Below, one piece after another: positions 52,764 to 61,648 of a stretch of 64,000 bases of DNA. Source of the DNA: Planococcus salinus (GTDB lineage: Bacteria > Bacillota > Bacilli > Bacillales_A > Planococcaceae); contig NZ_RIAX01000004.1 in the NCBI RefSeq assembly GCF_003719725.1, positions 186,001 through 250,000 on the forward strand, written 5' to 3'. A model generated the notes under the pieces. That model was not told the origin of the DNA, searched no databases, and was given only the letters and a program-made list of their open reading frames with translations. A program made the position numbers and the translations under genes. Within the stretch, counting starts at the first letter, position 1. Every line of letters begins with the position of its first letter.

Positions 52764-53378
52764 TCATCTTAATAATTCAGCATTCGAAAAATCCCTTGCC
52801 CACAGTGACTCGTTGGATGTACTGACAGCCAGCGCTCCCGCTTCAAGTGAAGCTTCTACATGGTCTGAAGTCGATAGCAGCCCTCCTGTAATAATCGGGA
52901 TATCCAACAGTACCGAATAGGAACGGATGACTTCGTGCAGTGTAGAAGGCATGATTTCGATCATATCCGGCTCGTTTTTTTGTTTATTGTCCAAGACATT
53001 GTGGTAAACCTCCGAATCAATCATGAATACCCGCTGAACAACAAACAAATTACGTTCCCTTGCTTTTTTGATAAGCGCCGGCTTTGTCGTGACTATGCCG
53101 AACGGCTTGACGTAATTGGCGATGAAATCCAAACCTTCATTGTTCAACAGCAGCCCGCCGATTTTCTCTGCGTGAATCAGTACAGGAATGTCTTCATTCT
53201 GAAACACGTCGACAAAGCGTTTGACGTTCATAATGGAACCCGCAAGTAAAAACACTGCCGCAATCCTGTCTTTATTGGCCAATGCCTTTTCGATTCCTTT
53301 CGGGCTTTTTACCGCCGCGATTTTTTTGTGCTGCTGCAGGCGGCGGAACACCTCTTCTTTATTCCAACGATTTCTCAT
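52764..53378 (-). CDS. glpP: Glycerol uptake operon antiterminator GlpP
   Basis: 204 residues from ATG 53378 with AGGAGG seven bases upstream. TIM-barrel RNA-binding protein of the GlpP family: FLLAGSIMNVKRFVDVFQ, PVLIHAEKIGGLLLNNEG, IIEIMPSTLHE-like DMIEIMPSTLHEVI and PIITGGLLSTSDHVEASLEA. With glycerol-3-phosphate bound it stabilises mRNA leaders and prevents termination. It is encoded directly before the leader hairpin of the ugp operon rather than beside glpFK. Confidence 0.93.
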   Translation of the reverse strand: MRNRWNKEEVFRRLQQHKKIAAVKSPKGIEKALANKDRIAAVFLLAGSIMNVKRFVDVFQNEDIPVLIHAEKIGGLLLNNEGLDFIANYVKPFGIVTTKPALIKKARERNLFVVQRVFMIDSEVYHNVLDNKQKNEPDMIEIMPSTLHEVIRSYSVLLDIPIITGGLLSTSDHVEASLEAGALAVSTSNESLWARDFSNAELLR

Positions 53379-53532
53379 TTGCATGCCTCCTCTTTACTGT
53401 TTCTGCTTCTATTATAAATTTTCTGGCGCGCCGGAACGGGAGATTTACAAACCTTAACAAGTTCTTAAAAGCAGCTTAGCAATATTCTGCAATACTGAGG
53501 TTGTTAAATGGAGAAAGGGGATGGAGAGAATC

Positions 53533-54387
53533 ATGAAAATTGCAGTAATCGGCGACTTGCACTATCCGGCATTAGAAGAGGAATATGGATTTATCGAAGA
53601 GAATCGAAAAGCGTTCTATGAAACTTTCCTGGAGCGTTTTTTCTCAGTTCCGGCGGATTTGTACGTATCTATAGGTGATTTGACGAACTTCGGTTGGAAA
53701 GAGGAATTGGAAGAAGTTTATGCGCTGATCAACCAGCACCAAAAACCATTTCTCCACGTACTCGGCAACCATGACGTTTACGGGCAGACGCGTGAGGAAG
53801 TTCTCAACATCACGGGACAGCAGCGTTTTCATTCCATTACAACAGAATCGGCAGTGCTGGCGTTTATCAACACCGCCAAAGAACAGGATTTCGAAGATTG
53901 GGGTGGGACACTTGATCCACAGCAGCTTGATTGGCTCGAAGGTGCCATCGAACAAAGCGGGGATTTGCCGCTCATCATGTTTGCCCATCACCCCGTTTAT
54001 GACACAACGGCCAATTCCGAAAAAGAAAAATTGAGTATCCATCCCGATGTCCCGGTGTGGGAAATTTTAAGCAAAAAAGAAGGCGCCGGCTTGTATGTAA
54101 ATGGCCATAACCACACCAATTCCATTGCAGCAAGAGACCAGTGGAACTTCCTGCAGCTCGCAGCCGTACTTGATGAACAGGCTGTACGCACGATTGAAGT
54201 ATCCGAATCACATATTTCCGTTGATTCCATCGAGCTGGACGATCCTGAACTGCGTAAACACGCACAGGTGATCGGCAATGCCATCAACCATTTTCAATTG
54301 AAATCGCAGCCTCTCGGAACTGACGGTGACACGAAACTTCTTATTCCCCTTCCCAAACGAGCCGTGTCTTCTGCCGAGAACGTTTAA
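53533..54387 (+). CDS. Calcineurin-like metallophosphoesterase
   Basis: 284 residues from ATG 53533 (GGAGAG six bases upstream; an ATG at 53521 is too close to its ribosome site). Metal-binding signature complete: IGDLHYP, IGDLTNFG, LGNHDVYG, FAHHPVYD and NGHNHTNS. Related enzymes hydrolyse cyclic nucleotides or glycerophosphodiesters (GpdQ). Divergent from glpP, which makes a glycerophosphodiester role plausible but unproven. Confidence 0.87.
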   Translation: MKIAVIGDLHYPALEEEYGFIEENRKAFYETFLERFFSVPADLYVSIGDLTNFGWKEELEEVYALINQHQKPFLHVLGNHDVYGQTREEVLNITGQQRFHSITTESAVLAFINTAKEQDFEDWGGTLDPQQLDWLEGAIEQSGDLPLIMFAHHPVYDTTANSEKEKLSIHPDVPVWEILSKKEGAGLYVNGHNHTNSIAARDQWNFLQLAAVLDEQAVRTIEVSESHISVDSIELDDPELRKHAQVIGNAINHFQLKSQPLGTDGDTKLLIPLPKRAVSSAENV

Positions 54388-54405
54388 AGATAGTCAAAGA
54401 TGACT

Positions 54406-54439
54406 GAAACCCCCGTACTTGGTAAAATACGGGGGTTTC
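54406..54439. terminator. Bidirectional terminator before selA
   Basis: GAAACCCCCGTA/TACGGGGGTTTC perfect 12-bp stem between converging genes. Confidence 0.92.
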
Positions 54440-54461
54440 GTTTACTGTCAGCGCTATTCAG

Positions 54462-55892
54462 TTATTGAAATTGATTTCCTTCTTCATGCTGGTCGATTGC
54501 TGCAAATCCCTGTATCAGCAGCTCGAGTTCTTCCTTTTCTATTGTCCGAAAATCAATGTACACACACTCGTCTTGAATTCTTGTGATAATGGCTGGTTTC
54601 CCACTTCGCAGTTCTGCCGCAAGTTCCTGTGCGGACAGCCTGTTATGAGTAACGGCAACGATGTAAGTCACCAATTCCACTCCCGGCATCGTCCCTCCGC
54701 CAATCTGTGACGTGCTTTCCTGTAATTTCGTCTGGTAAGAAGACGTTTGATCCTGCAGAAGGGAGATGAAGTGCTGCGCCTGTTGCTTGATCTCTTCCGG
54801 CGGACGTGTGACATCCCTGATTGTTGGCAGCTCTTTTGTCTCTTCTTCACCAGCTACATACACTTTCAGCGTTTCTTCCAAAGCGGCAAGTGTCATTTTA
54901 TCAATCCTCAACACCCTCGCCAATTGGTGCTTCTTCAGCCGGCTGATCAGTTCTTTTTTGCCGGCAATAATTCCTGCCTGGGGGCCGCCCAATAATTTAT
55001 CTCCGCTGAAAGAGACCAGATCCACACCTGACTCGATCACTTCTTTGACGACCGGCTCATCACCGATGCCATGCTGTTTAAAATCGTAAAACGCGCCGCT
55101 TCCCAAGTCCTCATAAAACACTAACTGTTCATGCTTGTTTTTCAATTCTGCAAGGATTGCAGTTTCCACAGTTTCTGTGAAACCATACATGGCGAAATTG
55201 CTCGTATGAACTTTCATGATCATCGCTGTTTCATCGTTTATCGCGTTTTCGTAATCAAACAGATGGGTTTTATTTGTCGTGCCCACTTCAATCAGGCGGG
55301 CTCCGCTTTCTTCCATGATGGAAGAGATGCGGAATGATCCGCCGATTTCCACCAGCTGGCCTCTTGAGACGATGACTCCCCGGTTTCGGGCCAAAGCACT
55401 TAATACAAGAAAAACTGCCGCAGCGTTATTGTTGACGACCATCGCCGCTTCTGCGCCCGTTGCCTCTTTCAGCAAATCTTCGATGATGTCATGACGTGAG
55501 CCACGCGTCCCTTCGGAAATCCGGTACTCCAAATTGGAATAATTACGAGCCACTCTTGTAACATGTTCAACAGCCTTGTCACTCAGCCGGGAACGGCCCA
55601 GGTTGGTATGCAGTACGGTTCCTGTGCCGTTGATCACACGCACAAGGCGATCCCCTTGCCAATCCGCCGCTCTTTTTTCAGCATTGGCGAAAATCAGCTC
55701 CGCCATGTCGGGAACAGCTTGCCCCTCAAACGGTTCGCCTTTCAGCAGCTGCTCGCGCAATGCCTGAATTTCCTGTTGGACAAATTTCGTCAATTGGGCG
55801 TTGGACAGCTGATGAGCCTGTATAAGCTGGTCGAATCGCTGGTCTTTCTGCAATTCATGAACGGGCGGCAGCTGGCGCAAATAGTTTTTCAT
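54462..55892 (-). CDS. selA: L-seryl-tRNA(Sec) selenium transferase
   Basis: PLP enzyme that converts seryl-tRNA(Sec) to selenocysteyl-tRNA(Sec) with selenophosphate; 476 residues, full length. INGTGTVLHTNLGRSRLSDK and RHDIIEDLLKEATGAEAAMV are SelA signatures; the PLP lysine is in SFSGDKLLGGPQAG. AGAGG precedes the ATG. Last gene of the leftward operon selB - SelW-like - selA. All partners needed for selenocysteine insertion (selB, tRNA-Sec, selD) lie within 6 kb. Confidence 0.95.
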   Translation of the reverse strand: MKNYLRQLPPVHELQKDQRFDQLIQAHQLSNAQLTKFVQQEIQALREQLLKGEPFEGQAVPDMAELIFANAEKRAADWQGDRLVRVINGTGTVLHTNLGRSRLSDKAVEHVTRVARNYSNLEYRISEGTRGSRHDIIEDLLKEATGAEAAMVVNNNAAAVFLVLSALARNRGVIVSRGQLVEIGGSFRISSIMEESGARLIEVGTTNKTHLFDYENAINDETAMIMKVHTSNFAMYGFTETVETAILAELKNKHEQLVFYEDLGSGAFYDFKQHGIGDEPVVKEVIESGVDLVSFSGDKLLGGPQAGIIAGKKELISRLKKHQLARVLRIDKMTLAALEETLKVYVAGEEETKELPTIRDVTRPPEEIKQQAQHFISLLQDQTSSYQTKLQESTSQIGGGTMPGVELVTYIVAVTHNRLSAQELAAELRSGKPAIITRIQDECVYIDFRTIEKEELELLIQGFAAIDQHEEGNQFQ

Positions 55893-55928
55893 CCTCTGAA
55901 TCCTCCATGTCCTGGTCTGTCGGTGACT

Positions 55929-56168
55929 CTAACTCAGTTTGTCCATTGCCGAAACGATTTGCCCGACTGATGGGTAACGGCCTGTTTCGAGCTTGGAATA
56001 GACCTTATTATCGTTTACCGTGATTTCAAACGCTCCTCCTGAACTTGGAACCAGTTCCAGTGAAGAAATGTCTGAACGGAAATGATTGAATAGCTGTTCC
56101 GCAAAACTTGCGGCTTTGGGTGCATAGTTTCATTGCATACAAAATTCGATTGTCAGTCGATAACTCAT
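55929..56168 (-). CDS. SelW/Rdx-like selenoprotein with in-frame TGA (CxxU)
   Basis: An 80-codon frame whose codon 13 is TGA (56132-56130). Read as selenocysteine it gives 79 residues starting MSYRLTIEFCMQ-U-NYAPKAA: the CxxC redox motif of the Rdx/SelW family with U in the second position, followed by LELVPSSGGAFEITVND and the terminal YPSVGQIV. Thioredoxin-like small redox protein, probably acting with glutathione-like thiols or thioredoxin. Its ATG overlaps the selB stop (ATGA). A hairpin lies 16 bases after the TGA. Confidence 0.9.
56099..56132 (-). promoter_or_regulatory. Predicted bacterial SECIS of the SelW-like gene
   Basis: Sec codon TGA at 56132-56130 and, 16 bases on, the perfect stem CCGCAA-GTT-TTGCGG (56113-56099). 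Size and distance fit SelB-binding bacterial SECIS elements, which lie inside the coding region just after the UGA. Confidence 0.65.
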
Positions 56169-58075
56169 GATGGTTGGCCCTCCTTTGTCCATTGCCGTTT
56201 CTCTTCCTGCCGGATGGTGATGTTCTGCTGATCCAGCAATTCCAAAAACGGAATCAGGTATTTTCTTGATATATTCAGCGCTTCTTTTGCTTCTTTCAAG
56301 TCAAAACTTTCCCCGGTATTCTGTCGCAGCTGGGCAACTGCCGCTTGAAATGCCTGGCGATGGATGAGCATGTCGTCCGTCAATCGCTCTGCCTGTTTGG
56401 TCTCCAGCAGATAAACAGGCAGTTCAGAGATATACGCTTTCGGTACAGGAGTGCCGGCGACGTATTCGTCCCATTTCTTTACTGCCAGCCCGTCTTCTTT
56501 CAAAGCTGTCACCATCTCTTCCATCCGGGCACGCCATTTTTTCGGCAGGTGCGGCTCAAAAACAGCCAGCGCCACATATTGCCGGTCTTTCTTCAACTCC
56601 CCTTTTCCGGTCAACCGGTTCAAGGTGTATTCAATGAAAGGTTTTGGATAAGCGGTGCTGAGTGATTGAACAAGTTCGGCTTTGCCCATGCCGGCCCTTA
56701 ACGAAAACTCTTCATGATAAGCTGAGAGCATTTGGAGCATTTCATTTTCCAATTTCGCTATGGTCTTAGCTGCACTATAGCCTTGCCCTGGAATTTCAAG
56801 AATGGTGCCTGCAGCTGTTCCTTCTTCTATGACATTCTGCAATGCCTCTTCTATCAGAGAGGTATCCTGCAGTAGTTGCTGAAAACTCAGCACGGGTTGT
56901 TTCGATAATGCGTCTGCCACCAAATCTTCCGGTGTTCCTTCCATTTTGCTGCGCAGCATGCTGATGGTTTCTTCACCAAACCGGTATTTCCCTGCTTTCG
57001 GCTCAATGACCCAGCCACCACCCAGTGTTTCTACAGGTGTCGGGCGCCTTAAGATGAAACGGTCGCCCCGCCGGACCACAATTTCTTCGTCCAGTCGGAT
57101 TTGGCACAGCACTTCGTCGTTTGTTTGGGCCAATTCATTGCGGTCAAAAAAGACGATTTTTCCCATCACTTCAGAAGTGCCGACATGGATTTTCACCGGT
57201 GACCGCTGTTTTAGCGGTGTGAACGTTTCATTTACCACTTTTAAAACGATATCCACCGTATCCGTTACCAGGAAATGGTCAGAAGCCACCAGCACATCGC
57301 CCCGGCTTATTTGTTCCTTATTTACTCCCCCCAAATTGATCGCAGCTCTTTGGCCTGCCCGTGCCTGCTGTTGTTCTTCATGATGGACCTGGATTTGACG
57401 GACTTTGGCTTTCAGTCCTTTTGGCAGCACTGTCAGCTGGCTCCCTTTTTCAGCTTTGCCTTCGTAAACCGTCCCTCTGACGATGGTTCCCTGACCTTGC
57501 ACAGTAAAGACCTGATCAATCGGCAAGCGGAACGAACCAAAAGAATCACGAAACGTCACTTTTTCCAGTTCGGCGAAAATAGTCTCTTTCAACTTCTCGA
57601 TACCCGTTCCGGATAAACTGTCAACATAGACATAAGGAGCGTCTTGAAAACGGGTCTTTTCCAGGCGTTCCCGGACATCTTCTGTGACGATTTCCAGTAT
57701 TTCCTCATCAGCCCGGTCAATCTTGGTGATGGCAACAATGCAATGCTCTATGCCCAGAAAGCGCAGGATTTCAATATGCTCTTCTGTCTGCGGCATGACG
57801 CCTTCGTCTGCTGCGATAACCAGCACCACTAAATCGATGCCGGCTACTCCTGCGATCATTTGCCGGATAAACCGTTCGTGCCCGGGGACATCAACGATGG
57901 AAACATGCGTACCGTTTGCTGCCTGCAGCGGCGCATAGCCGGCTTCGATTGAAATATTCCGTTCTTTTTCTTCCTTTAACCGGTCGGTATCCACATTTGT
58001 CAGTGCTTTGGTCAATGCTGTTTTGCCATGGTCAATATGACCGGCCATGCCAATTGTGTAATATTTGTCGCCCAT
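56165..58075 (-). CDS. selB: Selenocysteine-specific elongation factor SelB
   Basis: GTPase that delivers selenocysteyl-tRNA to UGA codons marked by a SECIS. 636 residues from ATG 58075 (MGDKYYTIGMAGHIDHGKTA); the open frame continues upstream through the opposite-strand tRNA gene and is not coding. G motifs: GHIDHGKT, DVPGHERF, TKID. EF-Tu-like domains 2-3 to about residue 350 and winged-helix domains to the C-terminus (ISRKYLIPFLELLDQQNITI) that bind SECIS RNA. A SelW-like selenoprotein start overlaps its stop. Confidence 0.95.
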   Translation of the reverse strand: MGDKYYTIGMAGHIDHGKTALTKALTNVDTDRLKEEKERNISIEAGYAPLQAANGTHVSIVDVPGHERFIRQMIAGVAGIDLVVLVIAADEGVMPQTEEHIEILRFLGIEHCIVAITKIDRADEEILEIVTEDVRERLEKTRFQDAPYVYVDSLSGTGIEKLKETIFAELEKVTFRDSFGSFRLPIDQVFTVQGQGTIVRGTVYEGKAEKGSQLTVLPKGLKAKVRQIQVHHEEQQQARAGQRAAINLGGVNKEQISRGDVLVASDHFLVTDTVDIVLKVVNETFTPLKQRSPVKIHVGTSEVMGKIVFFDRNELAQTNDEVLCQIRLDEEIVVRRGDRFILRRPTPVETLGGGWVIEPKAGKYRFGEETISMLRSKMEGTPEDLVADALSKQPVLSFQQLLQDTSLIEEALQNVIEEGTAAGTILEIPGQGYSAAKTIAKLENEMLQMLSAYHEEFSLRAGMGKAELVQSLSTAYPKPFIEYTLNRLTGKGELKKDRQYVALAVFEPHLPKKWRARMEEMVTALKEDGLAVKKWDEYVAGTPVPKAYISELPVYLLETKQAERLTDDMLIHRQAFQAAVAQLRQNTGESFDLKEAKEALNISRKYLIPFLELLDQQNITIRQEEKRQWTKEGQPS

Positions 58076-58194
58076 TTTTTTCACACACTTTCCATGTTGA
58101 TAGGATACTTTAACTTTAAGCTTACGGTGCCGGTGTTTCAAGCTTGATGATTGCTTGGAGTTCGGCAGTGGGATTATTCGATTTTCAAGCACCT

Positions 58195-58224
58195 TTGTTG
58201 CGCTTCTTTTTTTTTCGTTATAAA
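58195..58224 (+). promoter_or_regulatory. Possible promoter of tRNA-Sec
   Basis: TTGTTG (58195-58200), 18-bp spacer, TATAAA (58219-58224), 20 bases before the mature tRNA. Weak -35. Confidence 0.45.
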
Positions 58225-58243
58225 CTAATACAGGCTTGAATAT

Positions 58244-58340
58244 GGGGTTGGATGGGTGACTGGTGTCCTCCTGGGTCTTCAAAACCCTGAGGGGCCTGCG
58301 TGCCAGGCTCGGTGGGTTCGATTCCCACACAATCCCGCCA
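58244..58340 (+). tRNA. selC: tRNA-Sec (anticodon UCA)
   Basis: 97 nt with encoded CCA. Anticodon loop CTTCAAA with anticodon TCA, long variable arm GGCCTG/CAGGCT, T arm GTGGG-TTCGATT-CCCAC, acceptor GGGGTTG with CAATCCC and discriminator G. Long acceptor and extra arm are those of bacterial selenocysteine tRNA. Charged with serine, converted by SelA and delivered by SelB. Confidence 0.96.
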
Positions 58341-58355
58341 ATAAAGAAAAGCGGA

Positions 58356-58452
58356 AGTGCCTGTCCAGCTCTGAAAGGCATAAGGGAGACCAGCGAAGTG
58401 GCGCTCTTTGCCACACAGCTGGGTTGACTTATGTCCCGAAGAGCTAGGCACT
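58356..58452. repeat. Nested foldback repeat between tRNA-Sec and its terminator
   Basis: Successive complementary blocks AGTGCC, AGCTCT, CATAAG, CCAGC, TGGC on the left mirror GCCA, GCTGG, CTTATG, AGAGCT, GGCACT on the right, so nearly the entire 97 bp folds back on itself. It resembles dispersed intergenic repeats of Bacillales as I remember them. No ORF. With the tRNA, promoter and terminator it accounts for most of 58076-58568. Confidence 0.6.
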
Positions 58453-58475
58453 GGAGACTAGACATAGAAAAGTAG

Positions 58476-58504
58476 ACAAGGCCGTTCAATTGGAACGGCC
58501 TTGT
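58476..58504 (+). terminator. Terminator of the tRNA-Sec transcript
   Basis: ACAAGGCCGTTC/GAACGGCCTTGT perfect 12-bp stem, then TTTATTG. Confidence 0.9.
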
Positions 58505-58568
58505 TTATTGCTTATACTACTAAAATCAGCAAAACACTTCTGGAAAATGACAAAAAAGGAGTGACAAC

Positions 58569-59561
58569 ATGAAGATTTTATTGGCTTCGCCCAATTTCCC
58601 ACAACCGCGCGGCAATACGGTGACTGTCAAAAGGATCGCGGCAGGCCTGGAAAAGCTGGGCGTCGAAACGGAGATTATTTCTACGACCGGGGATATTGCG
58701 CAGCCGCTTCCCCCAGCAGATGTGGTGCATGGTTTCCACGCTTATCATTTTTATAAATTTCTACAGAAGCTGGAACAAAAACCGCCGCTTTATACCTTGT
58801 CTTTGACGGGGACCGACTTGAATCAGGATTTGTTCAAGCCGGAAAGACGCAGCGATGTTCTCACTTGTCTGAAAGACGCGCAAGCGGTTCACGTGTTTGA
58901 TGAAAAAGCAAAAGACACACTGACCGAAGAAGCTCCGGAACTTGGAGGAAAAGTCCATGTCATTCCCCAAGGAAACAGCTGGTTCCCACCATCTGAAGCT
59001 CCGGTTGACAAAGAACCTCACACCTTTTTGTTTTTACTGCCCGCGGGAATCCGCAAAGTGAAGAATATACCGGCGGCCATTTCCATGCTGGAAGAACTTC
59101 GTGCCAGCCATCCCGAACTCCGCCTATGGCTTGTGGGCCCGGTGCTGGAGGAAGAAGAAGGAAAAGCTGTGCTCGAAATGGTGGAAGACCGCCGTGAATG
59201 GATCTCTTATCTTGGACAATTACCCCACGAAAAGATGGGGTCCTTATATAAAAAAGCGGATGTGGTGTTGAACACTTCCCAATCCGAAGGGCAGCCTGCA
59301 GCCATTTTAGAAGCCATGGGATACGGCGTCGCTGTACTCGCTTCTAACATCCAGGGCAACAGAAGCATCATTTCCAATGAGAAAACTGGGTTTTTGTATA
59401 AAAATCGAAACGAATTCCTTGATTATGCCGGGAAGCTCATGAATAATAACTTAGTAAAGCAAACTATTGGGCGAAGTGCCAAACAGTACATCGATGAATT
59501 TCATTCAAGCGATGACGAAGCAAAAGCTTTCCTTCGTATGTACCAAAGTGTGTTGGATTAA
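58569..59561 (+). CDS. GT4-type glycosyltransferase resembling selenosugar synthase SenB
   Basis: 330 residues, GT-B fold. N-terminus MKILLASPNFPQPRGNTVTV; LSLTGTDLNQDLF matches the LTGTDLY element I know from SenB (selenoneine pathway), which joins selenophosphate to UDP-sugar; the C-terminal donor domain has NTSQSEGQPAAILEAMGYGV. It is encoded directly upstream of selD, the source of selenophosphate, 58 bases apart. A general GT4 transferase for surface glycans is the alternative, but the position between tRNA-Sec and selD favours selenium use. AAGGAG before the ATG. Confidence 0.65.
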   Translation: MKILLASPNFPQPRGNTVTVKRIAAGLEKLGVETEIISTTGDIAQPLPPADVVHGFHAYHFYKFLQKLEQKPPLYTLSLTGTDLNQDLFKPERRSDVLTCLKDAQAVHVFDEKAKDTLTEEAPELGGKVHVIPQGNSWFPPSEAPVDKEPHTFLFLLPAGIRKVKNIPAAISMLEELRASHPELRLWLVGPVLEEEEGKAVLEMVEDRREWISYLGQLPHEKMGSLYKKADVVLNTSQSEGQPAAILEAMGYGVAVLASNIQGNRSIISNEKTGFLYKNRNEFLDYAGKLMNNNLVKQTIGRSAKQYIDEFHSSDDEAKAFLRMYQSVLD

Positions 59562-59619
59562 GCACGTCGCCCATAAGGGTTTTTATAATGATGAATTTCA
59601 TTTTAAAGGAGTGAGTTAA

Positions 59620-60669
59620 ATGGCTGAAAAAGAAAACGTTCGCTTAACAACTTTATCAACCAAAGGTGGTTGAGGATGCAAAATTGGTCCTGATGACCTG
59701 GCGCAGGTTCTGCGTCATTTACCGAAAAATGTAGAAGATCCCAATCTGCTTGTTGGCCTGGAAACAGCCGATGATGCAGGAGTTTACAAAATCAATGAAG
59801 AAACGGCATTGGTCCAGACATTGGACTTCTTTACACCGATTGTCGATGATCCGTATATGTTTGGACAAATCGGTGCTGCCAACGCGCTAAGCGACGTTTA
59901 TGCGATGGGCGGCAAGCCGCTGACTGTCATGAATATCGTTGCTTTCCCGATTAATACATTGGACAAAAGCATTTTGGCTGATATTTTGGCGGGCGCTGCC
60001 GATAAAGTGAAGGAATCGGGGGCTACACTCGTTGGAGGACATTCCATCGACGATCAGGAGCCTAAATTTGGTCTTTCCGTAACAGGAACCATCCATCCTG
60101 ACCGCATTCGTTCCAACGCGGGGGCAAAACCCGGAGACCGGCTCATTTTAACGAAACCGATTGGTGTCGGTATTTTAACGACAGCCATTAAGCAAGGGAT
60201 TTTGGACAAGGAAGACTTGGACGAAGTCATGAATGTCATGGCGACACTGAACAAAACAGCTGCCGAAGTGATGGAGAACTACCCAGTCAACGCCTGCACC
60301 GATGTGACCGGCTTTGGACTTCTCGGTCATGCGATGGAAATTGCAAAAGGCGGCGATGTCGGTATTACGGTATCGAGCAAGGACGTTCCTGTCCTGTCGA
60401 AAGCAAAAGAACTGGCGGAACAGAACGTCATTCCTGGCGGTACACGGAAAAATCACCAGTGGCTTGCTGAAGATATTGATTATGCCGGAAGCGTCAATGA
60501 AATCGATCAGTTGATCCTTTGCGACGCAGTAACTTCCGGCGGACTGCTCATTTCGGTGCCGGAAGCAGAAGCTGATGCTTTGCAGCGTGAACTGACAGAG
60601 AATCATGTACAGTCTGCTGTCATTGGGGAAGTCACCGGCGACAATGCCGGACGAATTACAGTCATTTAA
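59620..60669 (+). CDS. selD: Selenide, water dikinase (selenophosphate synthetase), selenocysteine-containing
   Basis: Makes selenophosphate from selenide and ATP. The true ORF starts at ATG 59620 (AAAGGAG upstream) and crosses TGA codon 18 (59671-59673), giving 349 residues with STKGG-U-GCKIGP: selenocysteine replaces the catalytic cysteine next to the essential lysine, as in many SelD proteins. AINALSDVYAMGG-type ANALSDVYAMGGKPLT and TDVTGFGLLGHA confirm the family. The short stem GGTC-N5-GACC after the TGA may be its SECIS. Followed by a terminator. Confidence 0.96.
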
Positions 60670-60697
60670 CAACAAGGACTCTTCTGGAGTCCTTGTT
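60670..60697 (+). terminator. Terminator after selD
   Basis: AACAAGGACTC/GAGTCCTTGTT with TCTG loop and TTTTA tail. It partly separates selD from the ABC transporter genes. Confidence 0.85.
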
Positions 60698-60743
60698 TTA
60701 CAGTTTGAATAAAACTAAGCGAAACGAAAAAGAGGTGCTTACA

Positions 60744-61646
60744 TTGAAGAAGTGGAATATTTTGGCTTTCTTGATTTTCCTGACAGCAATTCTGTCAGCA
60801 TGCGGAAACTCTGAAGATGACAGTTCAAGTCCTGAAACCGGTGAACAACAGGACGCCTTTACGATCGGAGTCATCCCCGCTCAAACAGAAGGTGAAATGG
60901 AAGGCGCAATGGAAAAGCTTCAGTCTATTTTAAGTGAAGAGTTGAATCGCGAGGTAGAGATTGAAGTTTATCCCGATTATAACGGTGTAGTGGAATCGAT
61001 GAACTATAATCAGATCGATATGGCTTATCTTGGTCCGTTGACTTTTGTGATTGCTGAACAAAACAGCAATGCACAAGCGATTGTGACACAGCTCGTGGAC
61101 GGAGAACCTTTCTATCATTCCTATATCATTACGCACCAGGACAATCCTTGGACGTCTATTGAAGAGTTGCTCAGCAATGCGGAAGAAGTCGATTTTGCCT
61201 TTGGCGACCCCAATTCAACTTCCGGCTCGCTGATTCCTTCCATTGAATTGCAGGATCGGGGAGTTTATGAATCAGAGCAGGAGCATCAATTCAATTCCGT
61301 GCGTTTTACCGGTTCCCATGATGCCACGGCTTTATCGGTCCAAAACAAGCAAGTGGATGCAGGAGCGATTGACAGCGCGATTTACAACCAATTGGTCGAA
61401 TCTGGTAAAATAGATGAAGAACAATTGAAAATCATTTGGCAATCAGAGCCTTTGTTCCAATATCCTTGGGCGGTTCTTGAAAGCACCGATCCGGAAACCG
61501 TCGAGACGTTACGTGAAGCGTTCCTGGCAATAGATGACCCGGAAATTCTGAATGCGTTTGGAGCCAGTGGTTTTACAGAAGCGACAAACGAAGATTATGA
61601 AAGCATCAAACAAGCGGCGATAAAGCAAGGAATTATTGAAGAATAG
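60744..61646 (+). CDS. PhnD-like binding lipoprotein, probable selenium oxyanion receptor
   Basis: 300 residues from TTG 60744 (AGAGGTG seven bases upstream), beginning with a lipoprotein signal that ends AILSAC. PhnD-type fold: TIGVIPAQTEGEMEGAM, QIDMAYLGPLTFVIAEQ, FAFGDPNSTSGSLIP and VRFTGSHDATALSVQNKQVD, where family members bind phosphonate, phosphite or, next to selD, a presumed selenium compound. No phosphonate-degrading genes are near, while selD is 75 bases away, so selenite/selenate or an organoselenium compound is the favoured ligand; this is inference. Confidence 0.8.
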   Translation: MKKWNILAFLIFLTAILSACGNSEDDSSSPETGEQQDAFTIGVIPAQTEGEMEGAMEKLQSILSEELNREVEIEVYPDYNGVVESMNYNQIDMAYLGPLTFVIAEQNSNAQAIVTQLVDGEPFYHSYIITHQDNPWTSIEELLSNAEEVDFAFGDPNSTSGSLIPSIELQDRGVYESEQEHQFNSVRFTGSHDATALSVQNKQVDAGAIDSAIYNQLVESGKIDEEQLKIIWQSEPLFQYPWAVLESTDPETVETLREAFLAIDDPEILNAFGASGFTEATNEDYESIKQAAIKQGIIEE

Positions 61647-61648
61647 AG

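Noticed and set aside
54766-55089. Plus-strand ORF opposite selA
   Set aside because: Antisense shadow of a highly conserved gene; no start signal.
58076-58489. N-terminal extension of SelB reaching back to 58489
   Set aside because: It would run antisense through tRNA-Sec and lacks a ribosome site; SelB homology begins at the ATG at 58075.
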